DNA of 64,000 bases from Paraktedonobacter sp035294465. Lineage in GTDB: Bacteria; Chloroflexota; Ktedonobacteria; Ktedonobacterales; Ktedonobacteraceae. Shown here piece after piece: positions 15,905-24,446 of the stretch; the stretch's first letter is position 1, and the number at the start of each line of letters is the position of its first letter. The stretch is taken from the NCBI GenBank assembly GCA_035294465.1, contig DATGKW010000227.1, positions 16,917 through 80,916 on the forward strand, read 5' to 3'. The position numbers and the translations under genes were made by a program. A model generated the notes under the pieces. The model searched no databases. It saw only the letters and a list, made by a program, of their open reading frames with translations, and was not told where the DNA came from.

Positions 15905-16240
15905 ATGGTTCTGTCCTTTCAACCTTCTCATCCACATTGCGGTTCTCCACGGTATGGTTCTACCTTGTCCCGACGCATGCCCTTATCAGATAGGTATACG
16001 TATGAAAATCCTGGTCTGTTTCAATCTATTGAAGAAATTCGATTAGAAATACATCGCTTTTCTAAAAACATACGCTACGAGTTTCCCTGTCTGTACCTTA
16101 TCTTTGCTGATGTGTTATGATTAGCTCCAAGAATTTTCCTGAGAACGGGTAGCTCTCCTGGATGGCCTCAGAGTTTACTAACGCGTTCGGGAGAGATGCA
16201 TAGCCTGACATGGAACATATCGCAGGGAGGAAGGAAAGAT
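15905..16240. other. 336-bp divergent intergenic region
   Basis: Separates the divergently transcribed DUF2382 and HNH genes. It must hold promoters for both, but I found no convincing -35/-10 pair, repeat or ORF. Confidence 0.5.
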
Positions 16241-16786
16241 ATGCATATTACAGTGCAAGCCTCAACGCTGGTGCTAATACTGGTTGGCGTTGTGATTCTC
16301 GGTTTTCTTGCACGGGGCCTCACATATCGAAGAACGCGAACACGTATGAGAAATGCACCCGTTGCCCCGGCGCGTAAGTCCTGGCGCGTAAAGGGGGGGC
16401 CGATAGCGAGAAAGAGGGATAATGGGGCAATTGTCGCGCGCAAGCATGGTATCGAACGTAGTCCGGAGTGGCCGGCCGTCGCTCACCAGCATCTTCTCAA
16501 AGAGCCGGCCTGCAGGGCCTGCGGCCATAGAGGACAGGGGTTGCAGGTCCATCACATCAAACCGTTTCATCTGCATCCCGATCTGGAACTCGATCCTGAT
16601 AATCTCATCACTCTCTGCGAACTCAAGGGGAGAGATCATCATTTGTTGCTTGGCCACCTGGACGATTGGGAATCCTATAACCCCAATGTCCGGCAGGATG
16701 TCAAGCGTTTCTACAAAATGAGCGACAGCCAGATCCGGGCAGATCCCGCCTGGCAGAAAGAGGAAAGGCAACGTCCCTTTGCTTGA
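16241..16786 (+). CDS. HNH-domain protein with N-terminal membrane anchor
   Basis: Residues 5-26 (ASTLVLILVGVVILGFLARG) form one hydrophobic helix, followed by a very basic segment. Residues 88-145 form an HNH nuclease fold: the zinc pair C91xxC94, the HHIKPFH core (His104-His105), Asn121 in DPDNLITLC and His133-His134. ATG 16241 follows GGGAGGAAGG. HNH proteins are metal-dependent nucleases, but a membrane-anchored form is unusual and the C-terminal zinc site looks incomplete. No modification gene or toxin partner is adjacent. Possible roles are envelope-associated DNA processing or a non-nuclease use of the fold. Confidence 0.75.
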   Translation: MHITVQASTLVLILVGVVILGFLARGLTYRRTRTRMRNAPVAPARKSWRVKGGPIARKRDNGAIVARKHGIERSPEWPAVAHQHLLKEPACRACGHRGQGLQVHHIKPFHLHPDLELDPDNLITLCELKGRDHHLLLGHLDDWESYNPNVRQDVKRFYKMSDSQIRADPAWQKEERQRPFA

Positions 16787-16808
16787 GGCTTGTTTCTTTC
16801 GTATTGAC

Positions 16809-16838
16809 TTGTCGAGGCATCTAAGCCTTTGCTATACT
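16809..16838 (+). promoter_or_regulatory. possible promoter of the CDGSH gene
   Basis: TTGTCG (16809-16814), an 18-base spacer and TATACT (16833-16838), 79 bp before the gene. Confidence 0.45.
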
Positions 16839-16917
16839 TGAGCAAGAGCTATCTGGCCAGGGCCAGTTGCGAGAGAACATGGCTCTTGATATTTCTGCAT
16901 TTTTCTGTAAGGAGCGT

Positions 16918-17157
16918 ATGCTACTCATGGCTGAAGAGACAAAACCTACGATTATGGCTGAAGAGAATGGTCCCCTGTACATTCAAAATGCACGGGGCCT
17001 GGTCCTTTTGGATAGTGACGGCAATCCCTTTGAGATTACCGAAGATGAGATTACCCTCTGCCGCTGCGGCCAGTCGCGTAACAAGCCTTTCTGTGATGAC
17101 TCACATGTGCGCACCGGCTTTAAGTCGACTGTGAAGGCTCCATCTAAAGAAGCTTGA
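16918..17157 (+). CDS. CDGSH iron-sulfur (mitoNEET-type) protein
   Basis: The C-terminal half carries LCRCGQSRNKPFCDDSH, the three-Cys one-His ligand set of the CDGSH [2Fe-2S] domain, which takes part in redox or cluster-transfer reactions. The N-terminal half is a short beta-rich extension. AAGGAG (16909-16914) is only 3 bases from ATG 16918 and 12 bases from ATG 16927, so either start is possible (79 or 76 residues). It is monocistronic, with its own promoter and terminator. Confidence 0.9.
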   Translation: MLLMAEETKPTIMAEENGPLYIQNARGLVLLDSDGNPFEITEDEITLCRCGQSRNKPFCDDSHVRTGFKSTVKAPSKEA

Positions 17158-17185
17158 TCTCCTCTTTTTCAGGACACAACAAAAC

Positions 17186-17210
17186 GGGGAACCAGATCTG
17201 CTGGTTCCCC
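17186..17210 (+). terminator. hairpin terminator of the CDGSH gene
   Basis: Perfect 10-bp stem GGGGAACCAG / CTGGTTCCCC with a 5-base loop, 28 bp after the stop codon. No long T tract follows. Confidence 0.6.
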
Positions 17211-17423
17211 AATGATTTACAAATCGTTAAGGACTGTCTACAAACCACGCTACAAAAACGCACTACATGAAAGCACTACGTTAAATAGCCTGTGTGACAG
17301 GGAGGACTTTCCTCTCTTTTAGTATAAACGAAGCCCGTGCGAAATCCTAATCTTTGCCTGCTTCTTCCCCTAAAGGTACTGCCTATCTTCTTCTCCTTCT
17401 GCGCGGCTATGAGAGGATTGCCT

Positions 17424-17597
17424 TTATGAGTACAACAGATTGACAGGTCCGTATGATTGAATCATAGGCGTGTAAGCAGTAAACGTTGTGCCGTCTGAGG
17501 TCCAGAGCAGCCTATTGACGCTTGCTCCAGCTCCCAGGAAGACAGTGTTGTCCAGGTCGTACCATTGATCGCCGCCGCTTGTCTCACTGCTCACACG
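17424..17597 (-). pseudogene. 3' remnant of a secreted-type protein gene
   Basis: A 57-codon open stretch on the minus strand ends in TAA and is closed at its 5' side by an in-frame TAG. It reads GDQWYDLDNTVFLGAGASVN, then LLWTSDGTTFTAYTPM: aromatic, Gly- and Thr-rich beta sequence of the kind seen at the end of secreted or carbohydrate-binding proteins. It has no start codon context or ribosome site, so I take it as a decayed gene end. Confidence 0.45.
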
Positions 17598-17623
17598 CTA
17601 CGCTGGACAACGGACTTCCATAA

Positions 17624-17842
17624 GAGAGAGCGATTACATGCTTGGTGGCTGCTTTTTACGAGTACCGGCAAGCCTTTATCCACGAAGGGGAATATCTCAA
17701 CTACAATGTTACTTCCTGGGGACCCAATCGGCTTGATATCTTTGATATTGGGACCGATAGCGCGATGTACCATCGGGCGTGGGATGGGTCGGCCTGGTAT
17801 CCGTCAAGCTGGGAAAACCTCGGTGGCACTTTCACTGCCTGA
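17624..17842 (+). pseudogene. remnant of a DUF346/PLL-like lectin propeller gene
   Basis: A 72-codon fragment contains one propeller blade ([20 protein letters not shown] then [18 protein letters not shown]), typical of DUF346 or Photorhabdus-lectin-like repeats, which normally occur five to seven times. An in-frame TAA lies directly upstream and there is no ribosome site. The rest of the gene is gone. Together with the minus-strand remnant at 17424 it marks a decayed segment. Confidence 0.6.
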
Positions 17843-17974
17843 AAAACTGCTTGTGCGAGTTTACCATATTATGTTACTCAAAGTGAACTTGCATGCAAGA
17901 TATGAGATCCTGTGAGTCGCATACAGTCGCCTATGGAATGGAGCGACACTCACGGATATCCTGAAATAGCAAAG

Positions 17975-18021
17975 GAGATGCATATATCAGAAGATAACCT
18001 CTGGTGTATGCATCTCTTTTT
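17975..18021 (+). terminator. intrinsic terminator downstream of the lectin remnant
   Basis: Stem GAGATGCATA / TATGCATCTC (17975-17984 and 18007-18016) followed by TTTTT. It probably ended the gene now reduced to the DUF346 fragment. Confidence 0.65.
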
Positions 18022-18051
18022 CTACTTTGAAAGTATAGAATAAATAAGAAA

Positions 18052-18077
18052 AGGATAGGCGCCTGACTTCCTATCCT
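18052..18077. terminator. bidirectional terminator-like hairpin
   Basis: Perfect 8-bp stem AGGATAGG / CCTATCCT with a 10-base loop. T-rich tails follow on both strands (CTTCTTTT on plus, TTTCTTATTTATT on minus). Confidence 0.5.
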
Positions 18078-18257
18078 CTTCTTTTGAAGGGCCTCGATGT
18101 TGGTTTTATGCACAGCTTATTCTGATTACTCTACAAAGTCCTCCTTTCGCTCTCTATTTTCAATGGCCTTGTCATTGTCTGTCATTTTGTAACCTTATTC
18201 CGCTTTTGCCAACAATTCGCTTGTTGTTTTTCCCGCGAAAGCGGAGAGGAAACAGGT

Positions 18258-18311
18258 TTGTACAACGTTCCTTGTACAGTAGTAACTATAGCCAGAGACT
18301 TTCAAGAAAGT
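18258..18311. promoter_or_regulatory. cluster of short palindromes (orphan operator region)
   Basis: TTGTACAA at 18258-18265, TTGTACA at 18272-18278 (14 bp apart) and ACTTTCAAGAAAGT at 18298-18311, a perfect 14-bp palindrome. No gene starts here; the TPR gene ends at 18360. They may be leftovers of a lost gene's control region. Confidence 0.3.
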
Positions 18312-18359
18312 ATGCGGAAGTTGTCAGGATTGTGTAAAGTTTCTTGCTGTATCAGAACT

Positions 18360-19322
18360 TTACAGAGACCTCTTGATTTGCTCCAACTTCGCTCTTGTCG
18401 CGGCCATCGCATAGGCAATACCTAGCTCATTGGCGAGAGCTGCGGCTTTTGTGAAACTGGCTTGTGCTGCGTCGAGATTGCCCTGCCTTTGCTGGATCTC
18501 ACCCTGCGCGAGCAGGGCAAACATGATCGAATAGTGCAGGTCCATTTCATCGGCGAGATTTCGGGCTGCCTGAACGTGCTTGCGCGCCTGTTCCAGCTCT
18601 CCGCGCTCTCTATAGACTTCGTAGACCAGCAAGTGAGCCGGAGGAAGCGCGCGCTTGAAGCCTATCTCTTCGCGCAGCCGGAGCGATTCGAGGGCGTAAC
18701 GCAGGCTTGTATCGTTGTCCTTGCCCAGATTCAGGCCGGCCATATGACGTGTAACCTCAGAAATGACCCATTTGTCGTCGTACTCCCGCGCAATGTCCAG
18801 CGCTTGTCGATAATATCCTCTGGCCTGCTCTTCCTCCGCGCTCTGTTCGTAGGTCAGGCCAATGGAGAAAAGCGACTGAGCAATTCCATGAGGATCATCG
18901 AGCTTTTCATAGCTCGCCAGGGCTTGTCTCAGATGCCGGCGCGCTTCTGTATAGTCGTGGCTTCCTGCGTTCAGATTGCGGTAGTAGAGCATTCTTCCTG
19001 TCTGGTAGATCGCTGCGGCCACACTTTGCTCGTCGCCGTTCGCGCTGGCTTCCTCCCGCGCCCGCTGGACAATTGTGCGCATGAGATCCTCTTCTCGGTT
19101 CGTAAGGAAGTAGTGATCTACCAGGAATTCCGCGTAAGTTAAGATGAAGCTCACCCGTTCGGCTTCAGGTACTTCCTGAAAGTGTGTCAGTCGTTCGCCT
19201 GTCCGGAAGAGATTCAGGGCATCAGCGAGTTGCCCCTGATAGTAGTATGCCCCCGCAATTTCACTCAGCGCTTGTAGAGCGTCGGCATAGCGCTCAGATA
19301 TATCCTCAGTACTTAAAAACAT
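18360..19322 (-). CDS. TPR-repeat protein
   Basis: A 320-residue all-helical protein made of tetratricopeptide-like repeats. Examples are AGAYYYQGQLADALNLFRTG, SIGLTYEQSAEEEQARGYYR and LLAQGEIQQRQGNLDAAQAS. It resembles the TPR region of MalT/AfsR-type STAND regulators but has no ATPase or DNA-binding domain. The start ATG has AAGAGG about 8 bases upstream. It lies 199 bp downstream of the pseudokinase-helicase gene on the same strand and may be a protein-interaction partner. No signal peptide is seen. Confidence 0.75.
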   Translation of the reverse strand: MFLSTEDISERYADALQALSEIAGAYYYQGQLADALNLFRTGERLTHFQEVPEAERVSFILTYAEFLVDHYFLTNREEDLMRTIVQRAREEASANGDEQSVAAAIYQTGRMLYYRNLNAGSHDYTEARRHLRQALASYEKLDDPHGIAQSLFSIGLTYEQSAEEEQARGYYRQALDIAREYDDKWVISEVTRHMAGLNLGKDNDTSLRYALESLRLREEIGFKRALPPAHLLVYEVYRERGELEQARKHVQAARNLADEMDLHYSIMFALLAQGEIQQRQGNLDAAQASFTKAAALANELGIAYAMAATRAKLEQIKRSL

Positions 19323-19521
19323 GCAAAGGACCTCTTTCTCGCTTAACTACCTGCCAATCAACCTTGGACCTTCGACCAGCAGTGTACCATAGATGCTCTA
19401 AACTACCAACAAACAAGCGGCATTCAAGGGTATGAACGTTCGTCAAGATATTTTTAAGGGGATATTTTTGAGAATATGCCCGATATTCATGAGGGCAGAT
19501 TGCTTGTGCCTGGAGAGCCAC

Positions 19522-22500
19522 TTAGAATGGCGCCTCTTCCTCCTCTTCTTTGAAGAAGCGCACAACCTCTTCCAGCTTTGCTGTGCGGCGCGCGGGCGGT
19601 AGAGCCTGGACGATCTGTTTTCCATAGCCTTTAGTATAGAGGCGTGTGTCGAGGATTGCCATCACGCCTCGGTCGTCGTGCGAGCGTAGCAGGCGACCCA
19701 GCCCCTGTTTCAAGCGCAGGACTGCCTGGGGCAGCACGTAGGTAGCGAACCAGTTCTCACCAGCCGCCTTCATTTGAGCCACTCGCGCCTCATGCACCGG
19801 GTCGTCCGGCGGATCGAACGGCAACTTGTCGATGACTACCAGGGAAAGCGCATCTCCGGCGATATCCACGCCTTCCCAGAAGCTCTTTAGCCCGAAGAGT
19901 ACTGCGCCTGCGCGTTCGCGGAAGCTGCGTACCAGCTCCATGCGGTTCATATCTCCCTGGCGCAGAAGCGGAAACGTAAGGCTGGCGGGTAACTCGCTCT
20001 GGAACAGTTCGTAGATCTCGTCCAGCATACGCTTGCTGGAGAAGAGCAGGAAGGCCCGCCCGCGCGAGGCTTCGACGAGCTTGATCATCTCGCGCCCAAT
20101 AGCCTTTGTGTACTCCTGAACCGCGTGACCCGTTCCATATGCTGGTTCGGGCAAGTAACGCGGCAGGTAGAGCAACGCGTGGCTTTGGTAGTCGAAGGTC
20201 AGTGGCAGGATGCGCTCCTGGACATCAGGATAGTTCTCGTGGTCCAGGCCCACGCGCCGGCGGAAATAGGCAAAGTTGGGGCCTTTGACATCTGGCCGCG
20301 AGGGATCAGGACCGATTGTGGCCAGCGTGGCCGATGTGCAGATGACGTTGGATTTGTCGAAAAGCTGCTCTTTAAGCCAGCCTGCCACCTCCAGAGGAGC
20401 AGCTGAGACCTCCATCTGCTGGATACCGCGCCGGCCTCCGGTTAGCACACGTTCTACGTAATAGACATACTTGTCGGGCTGATCGACAGAGAAGACAAGG
20501 CGAATGCCGGTAGCCAGATTCTTCGCGCGGCTGATCAGCTTATCATAGAGCTGCTCGTCCTTCTCGTTCATCATCCTGGGCCGGCTTGTGCGCAATGCAT
20601 CCGCCAGCTTATCGACGACACTGGCCAGGTTCAAACCCTCTTGCAACGGCTCCTTCAGCGTAACTCGCCCTTTGCTGCCGGGATCGGCTACTCTGCCGAG
20701 CTGCTCCCAGACCAGCAACATCTTTTCCTTTGTCTCATCCTGAAGTCCCGGCGGGGTATACTCTTTCAACAGGTGCTGAGCCAGCAAGGTAGAGACCTGG
20801 CCTTGACTGATTGTTGTCGTGAAGGCTCGCGTTGCCTCTTCCTCCAGGTGGTGCGCCTCATCGACGACGATCACATCGCGTTCCGGCAGCAGGTTGCCCT
20901 CCAGAAAAGCATCGAGCAGCAGCAGGGTATGATTCACGACGATCACGCTGGCCTGCCCGGCTCTGGCCTTCATTCTGCGCACGTAGCACTCGGAATAATA
21001 GTTGCATTTGTTCCAGGAGCATTGGTCGCGGTCCGCGTTGACCTTGCTGCGAATATCGGCTGGCAGCGTAAAGCCCAGCGTCTCAAAGTCTCCCTCGAAG
21101 TGATCTCCACCCTCCTCGATGCGTTCGAGCAGACGCATAAAGTCCGGGTTCTTGACATAATATTGCAGCCCAAGATTGCGCTCCTGCTCCACGCGATCCA
21201 GGCAGATATAGTTGCCCATGCCCTTCACAAGCGCGGCCTCGAAGTTTTGAATATGTTTCTGCACAAAGGGGATATCTTTATAAAATAGCTGCTCTTGCAG
21301 CGCCTTATTGGCTGTGCTGATGATGGCAACCTTGCCGGAACGCACGATGGGGATGAGGTAAGCGAGACTTTTTCCCGTGCCGGTCGAGGCCTCGCAGACT
21401 GCCGGTATGCTCTCCATCAACGAGCGCGCAACGACCGAAGCCATCTCGATCTGGGCCGGGCGTTCTTCGTAGCCGGGCAAGGTGCGCGAGAGCACGCCGC
21501 CCTGGTGCAAGTCGGCCTCGATCCTGCTTTGCAGGTCGGAGGGAGTGCTGTAGAGGGTTGGCCGGTCTTTTGCCGGTGCTTGAGATGGCTCTTTTTCGGG
21601 ACTGAACGCGAGCTTCTTAGGAAGTACCTGTGCCTCTTGCGTTAAGAGTGTTGCCTGCGTGGGGTGTATGTGCTCCGGCTCACTCGCGATCTCCTGTTCG
21701 ATCTGTTCGGCGAGCGTCGTGGCTGTGGGCAAGGCTACCGGTTGGCTGGTTGTGGTGCCGTTTGCGACTGGGAGCGGCTGGCCGGTGGGGGTGTCTGGAG
21801 CCTGCTTGTTTGCCAGTGCGGCGCTTTTGTGAGGGCTCTTTTTCGGTTTGCTTGCTTGCTGGTCCTGGAATGTTTCGGCGGCTCCGTTTGCCTGGTTTCG
21901 CGGCAGGGTAGCGTTTATCGTCTCATGGTGAGGCGTAGAAGGGTCGTTGATCGAGGTAGGGAATCGAAAACCCATCAATGCATGCAGATAGGCATCAGCA
22001 AAAACCATGGGATGTGGGAAGCGCTCGGCGGGATTCACTGCCAGTGCTTGCAGGAGTACCTCTTCGATCTGAGGTTTGATCTCTGGGTTGAAATTGCTGG
22101 GGGCGGGTATTGGCTCGTGCGTTTGTTGGGCAAGTAACGCTTCAGGAGTGGTCGCGAGGTAGGGGCGGCGCCCGCAGAGCCACTCGTAGACCATGACAGC
22201 CAGGGCATATTGGTCGCTGGCAGGTGTGGCGCTGCCCTGGAATTGTTCGGGAGCGCGATAGAGCAGGGCACCATGCAAGGATGGTTCAGCAGGCTCCTGA
22301 TTGGGAATGAGCAGCGAGAAATCTGTCAGGAAAAGCTCTCGCTCTGTTTGCAGCACATTACCGGGGTGAAGATTTCCATGGACCACGTTTTTCACATGCG
22401 CATAGCGCAAGGCGTCGGCCAGCGGCGAAAGCACACGTTTTACTTCTTGAGATGGATAACACCGTCCTTCCGCAAAACGCTCACGGATGGTACTGCCCTC

Positions 22501-22791
22501 GATATATTGCATAACAATATAGCCGTACTCGCCGGTGGGATTGCCTGAGCGAATCGTCCCTGTCTCTATGATCTCAACAATAGAACGGCTCTTGAGCGTC
22601 TTCAGGAGTTTCGCGTGGGCCAGAAAGGCATTTCTCTCCTCCGGCGTTACCAGTGGAGCGCGCGTGATCTTGATTACTGCGTATTTCTTGCGCTGCTCAT
22701 GCCGGTAGAGATAAGTGCATGTTGTAGAACCTTCACCTAACGACCGAACAGGGGTATAAGGGCCGATTTGCGGTGGCTCTACCTGTAACAT
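19522..22791 (-). CDS. pseudokinase fused to a DinG/XPD-type Fe-S helicase
   Basis: Residues 10-280 have a Ser/Thr kinase fold (YAVIKITR for the beta-3 Lys, YRAPEQF for the APE motif). The catalytic loop reads HGNLHPGNVL instead of HRDxKPEN and DFG is DFS, so the key Asp is Asn and activity is doubtful. A Pro/Ala/Gln-rich linker follows. Residues about 440-1085 form a DinG-type superfamily-2 helicase: Walker A ASTGTGKS (about 465-472), four Fe-S cysteines (NYICLDR, then CSWNKCNYYSEC), DEAH box VVDEAHH (about 641), and helicase motifs V-VI near the end (VLRLKQGLGRLLRS). DinG helicases unwind 5'-3' on D-loops, R-loops or damaged DNA. ATG 22791 follows GGGAGGGAG; GTG 22851 is possible. The pseudokinase may serve as an ATP- or partner-sensing regulatory domain. 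Confidence 0.88.
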   Translation of the reverse strand: MLQVEPPQIGPYTPVRSLGEGSTTCTYLYRHEQRKKYAVIKITRAPLVTPEERNAFLAHAKLLKTLKSRSIVEIIETGTIRSGNPTGEYGYIVMQYIEGSTIRERFAEGRCYPSQEVKRVLSPLADALRYAHVKNVVHGNLHPGNVLQTERELFLTDFSLLIPNQEPAEPSLHGALLYRAPEQFQGSATPASDQYALAVMVYEWLCGRRPYLATTPEALLAQQTHEPIPAPSNFNPEIKPQIEEVLLQALAVNPAERFPHPMVFADAYLHALMGFRFPTSINDPSTPHHETINATLPRNQANGAAETFQDQQASKPKKSPHKSAALANKQAPDTPTGQPLPVANGTTTSQPVALPTATTLAEQIEQEIASEPEHIHPTQATLLTQEAQVLPKKLAFSPEKEPSQAPAKDRPTLYSTPSDLQSRIEADLHQGGVLSRTLPGYEERPAQIEMASVVARSLMESIPAVCEASTGTGKSLAYLIPIVRSGKVAIISTANKALQEQLFYKDIPFVQKHIQNFEAALVKGMGNYICLDRVEQERNLGLQYYVKNPDFMRLLERIEEGGDHFEGDFETLGFTLPADIRSKVNADRDQCSWNKCNYYSECYVRRMKARAGQASVIVVNHTLLLLDAFLEGNLLPERDVIVVDEAHHLEEEATRAFTTTISQGQVSTLLAQHLLKEYTPPGLQDETKEKMLLVWEQLGRVADPGSKGRVTLKEPLQEGLNLASVVDKLADALRTSRPRMMNEKDEQLYDKLISRAKNLATGIRLVFSVDQPDKYVYYVERVLTGGRRGIQQMEVSAAPLEVAGWLKEQLFDKSNVICTSATLATIGPDPSRPDVKGPNFAYFRRRVGLDHENYPDVQERILPLTFDYQSHALLYLPRYLPEPAYGTGHAVQEYTKAIGREMIKLVEASRGRAFLLFSSKRMLDEIYELFQSELPASLTFPLLRQGDMNRMELVRSFRERAGAVLFGLKSFWEGVDIAGDALSLVVIDKLPFDPPDDPVHEARVAQMKAAGENWFATYVLPQAVLRLKQGLGRLLRSHDDRGVMAILDTRLYTKGYGKQIVQALPPARRTAKLEEVVRFFKEEEEEAPF

Positions 22792-22984
22792 GACAGTGTG
22801 TTCTCCCTCCCAATGTGAACGAATGTTTGTCGTGCAGTGGAAGTATAGCACAGTGGCACCGATCTGTGTACCGTTTTGCCGATATCGCGGTCATGCTGCT
22901 CTTCTCTTTTATCGGCCCATGGAAGCTAAAGAGAGAGGATAGTATAGGCTCTCGTTTCCGGCAAAAGCGGGTTTTCTTTTCAGC

Positions 22985-23033
22985 TTGACAGCCTCACCTT
23001 GATCCTTTATATTAAGTGTGCGTTCTACACTAA
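22985..23033 (+). promoter_or_regulatory. promoter and operator-like repeat of the Nudix gene
   Basis: TTGACA (22985-22990), a 17-base spacer and TATATT (23008-23013). Directly downstream lies AGTGT-N7-ACACT (23015-23031), an inverted repeat over the expected transcription start, consistent with autoregulation. The rest of the 368-bp divergent gap to the pseudokinase-helicase gene shows nothing else. Confidence 0.6.
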
Positions 23034-23159
23034 CCGGACAGGCGCTGTGTTGTGGCCTGAAACACTACCATCTCGCCTGCTTTTCGATTTATAATGACGA
23101 CGGGCGTAATAATTGTAGTTCAGGCCAGAAAGGACCGGTTGTCCTGGAAAGAGATGTAA

Positions 23160-23909
23160 TTGGAAAGCACAGACCGAACAGAAACACAGAGCAGAAAGCA
23201 TCTGAAAGAGAAGACCTCCGCTCTGACAGGCGAAGCGAAGGCTCATGGATATGATCCCGGCAAATATGAACGTCCATCGGTGACGGTGGATGTGGTGATG
23301 ATGAGTTTGCGCCAGGGAGACCTTCAGGTGCTGCTCATTAAACGCCGCTCCTGGCCTTTTGAGGGGATGTGGGCCATCCCCGGTGGTTTCATCAACATGG
23401 ACGAGTCGTTGGAGACGGCGGCCAAGCGCGAGCTGCGTGAGGAGACGGGCGTGGAGGATGTCTATCTGGAGCAGCTCTATACTTTCGGGGATCCCGGTCG
23501 CGATCCTCGTACCCGTGTCATTACCGTGGTCTATTTCGCATTGCTCGATTCGGAGCGTTTGCAGGTGCGCGCGAATGATGACGCGATGGAGGTAGGCTGG
23601 TTTCCGGTGTATAATCTGCCGCCGCTGGCTTTTGATCACGCGAAGATCCTGGCTTACGCCCTGGAACGCTTGCGCGGCAAACTGGAATACACGACGATTG
23701 CTTTCAGTTTACTGCCTGAACAGTTTACCCTGCGCGAGTTGCAGCGTGTTTATGAGATTATTCTTCATCGGCGTCTGGATAAGCGGAACTTTCGCAAGAA
23801 GATTCTCGCGACGGGAATTCTGGAAGATACAGGAGCGAAAAAGATGGAGGGTACGCACCGACCGGCGCGTCTCTATCGCTTCAATCCGGCAGCGGAGACC
23901 AAATTGTAA
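23160..23909 (+). CDS. Nudix-domain protein with C-terminal winged helix (NrtR-like)
   Basis: Residues 38-165 are a Nudix domain (SVTVDVVMM, LLIKRRSWPFEGMWAIPGGF) with a full Nudix box: GGF, then LETAAKRELREETGV. Residues 180-240 form a winged helix (FTLRELQRVYEIILHRRLDK, then FRKKILATGILEDTG). NrtR-type proteins use this layout to sense ADP-ribose or related NAD metabolites and repress NAD genes; some also hydrolyse their ligand. The intact Nudix box leaves hydrolysis possible. The start is TTG 23160, preceded by GGAAAGAG, because the conserved HGYDPGKYERP segment lies upstream of the first ATG. An operator-like repeat at its own promoter supports autoregulation. Confidence 0.85.
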   Translation: MESTDRTETQSRKHLKEKTSALTGEAKAHGYDPGKYERPSVTVDVVMMSLRQGDLQVLLIKRRSWPFEGMWAIPGGFINMDESLETAAKRELREETGVEDVYLEQLYTFGDPGRDPRTRVITVVYFALLDSERLQVRANDDAMEVGWFPVYNLPPLAFDHAKILAYALERLRGKLEYTTIAFSLLPEQFTLRELQRVYEIILHRRLDKRNFRKKILATGILEDTGAKKMEGTHRPARLYRFNPAAETKL

Positions 23910-23925
23910 CTGTGCATACGCAATG

Positions 23926-23946
23926 TAGCCGGGGTACCCTCGGCTA
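23926..23946 (+). terminator. hairpin after the Nudix gene
   Basis: TAGCCG / CGGCTA arms with an inner GGG / CCC pairing, 16 bp after the stop. There is no T tract. Confidence 0.35.
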
Positions 23947-24147
23947 AGCTGGTGTGTGGTAGCACTGCTCCTCTCTATGGTATTCTATGCCTATTGAGGT
24001 TTATTTACCTCTCCAGCGGAGATGGGGAGGAGGGTTCTCATCCGATGGTTGATGGGATATTTTTGCTAATTCAGGCGAGGCTTCCCAGATATATAGAAAA
24101 TAATCTATATAATAGGTTATAGGCACTATTTAAGAGAGATGAGATCA

Positions 24148-24393
24148 ATGAATGCAGCCGCGATGAGTCATAATAGAAGATGGGATGCTGATACGCCTGG
24201 TGGCGATCTCCTTTGCATGCCGCGTTTCTCCTCTTTGCCAGGCGAAGGGGGGATATCCGTCCTTTCTCTCCGCGCGCTTTCTCATACTGCTTGCTCGATA
24301 ACGAGACCACTCACTCAGGAATCAGGCGATACTTGCCGTACTACGGGCTTCTGTGCCATTCTTGAAGTAGCTCCTCATACCCCCCCCAGGTAG
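24148..24393 (+). CDS. possible small ORF 1, unit A (ends in TPPR)
   Basis: An 81-codon ORF starting ATGAATGCA with AAGAGAG upstream, ending CAILEVAPHTPPR. A second short ORF at 27764-27946 starts ATGAATACA and ends CATLSAACSTPPR. Both sit in the same place relative to a TIR-NB-ARC-TPR gene, and both stop codons fall inside the same 23-base repeat. The N-terminal parts are poorly alike. It may be a peptide gene, or the shared codons may be an accident of a conserved DNA or RNA element. Confidence 0.3.
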   Translation: MNAAAMSHNRRWDADTPGGDLLCMPRFSSLPGEGGISVLSLRALSHTACSITRPLTQESGDTCRTTGFCAILEVAPHTPPR

Positions 24394-24400
24394 ATATATC
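24378..24400. repeat. C8 repeat element, copy A
   Basis: 23 bases: TA, eight C, AGGTAGATATATC. They are identical to 27931-27953. Partial identity continues for about 20 bases (ATGTA, AAT, CAAGG). It lies 371 bp beyond the stop of the first TIR gene. Confidence 0.85.
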
Positions 24401-24446
24401 TCTATGTAGTAATAAACAAGGCCGGTTCAGCGCCAGGACGGTAGGA

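Noticed and set aside
15686..16120. 144-codon plus-strand frame opposite the DUF2382 gene
   Set aside because: Mostly antisense to a gene with recognisable domains; no ribosome site.
17565..17915. 116-codon plus-strand ORF
   Set aside because: It overlaps the DUF346 remnant in another frame and shows no domain; the remnant frame carries the homology.
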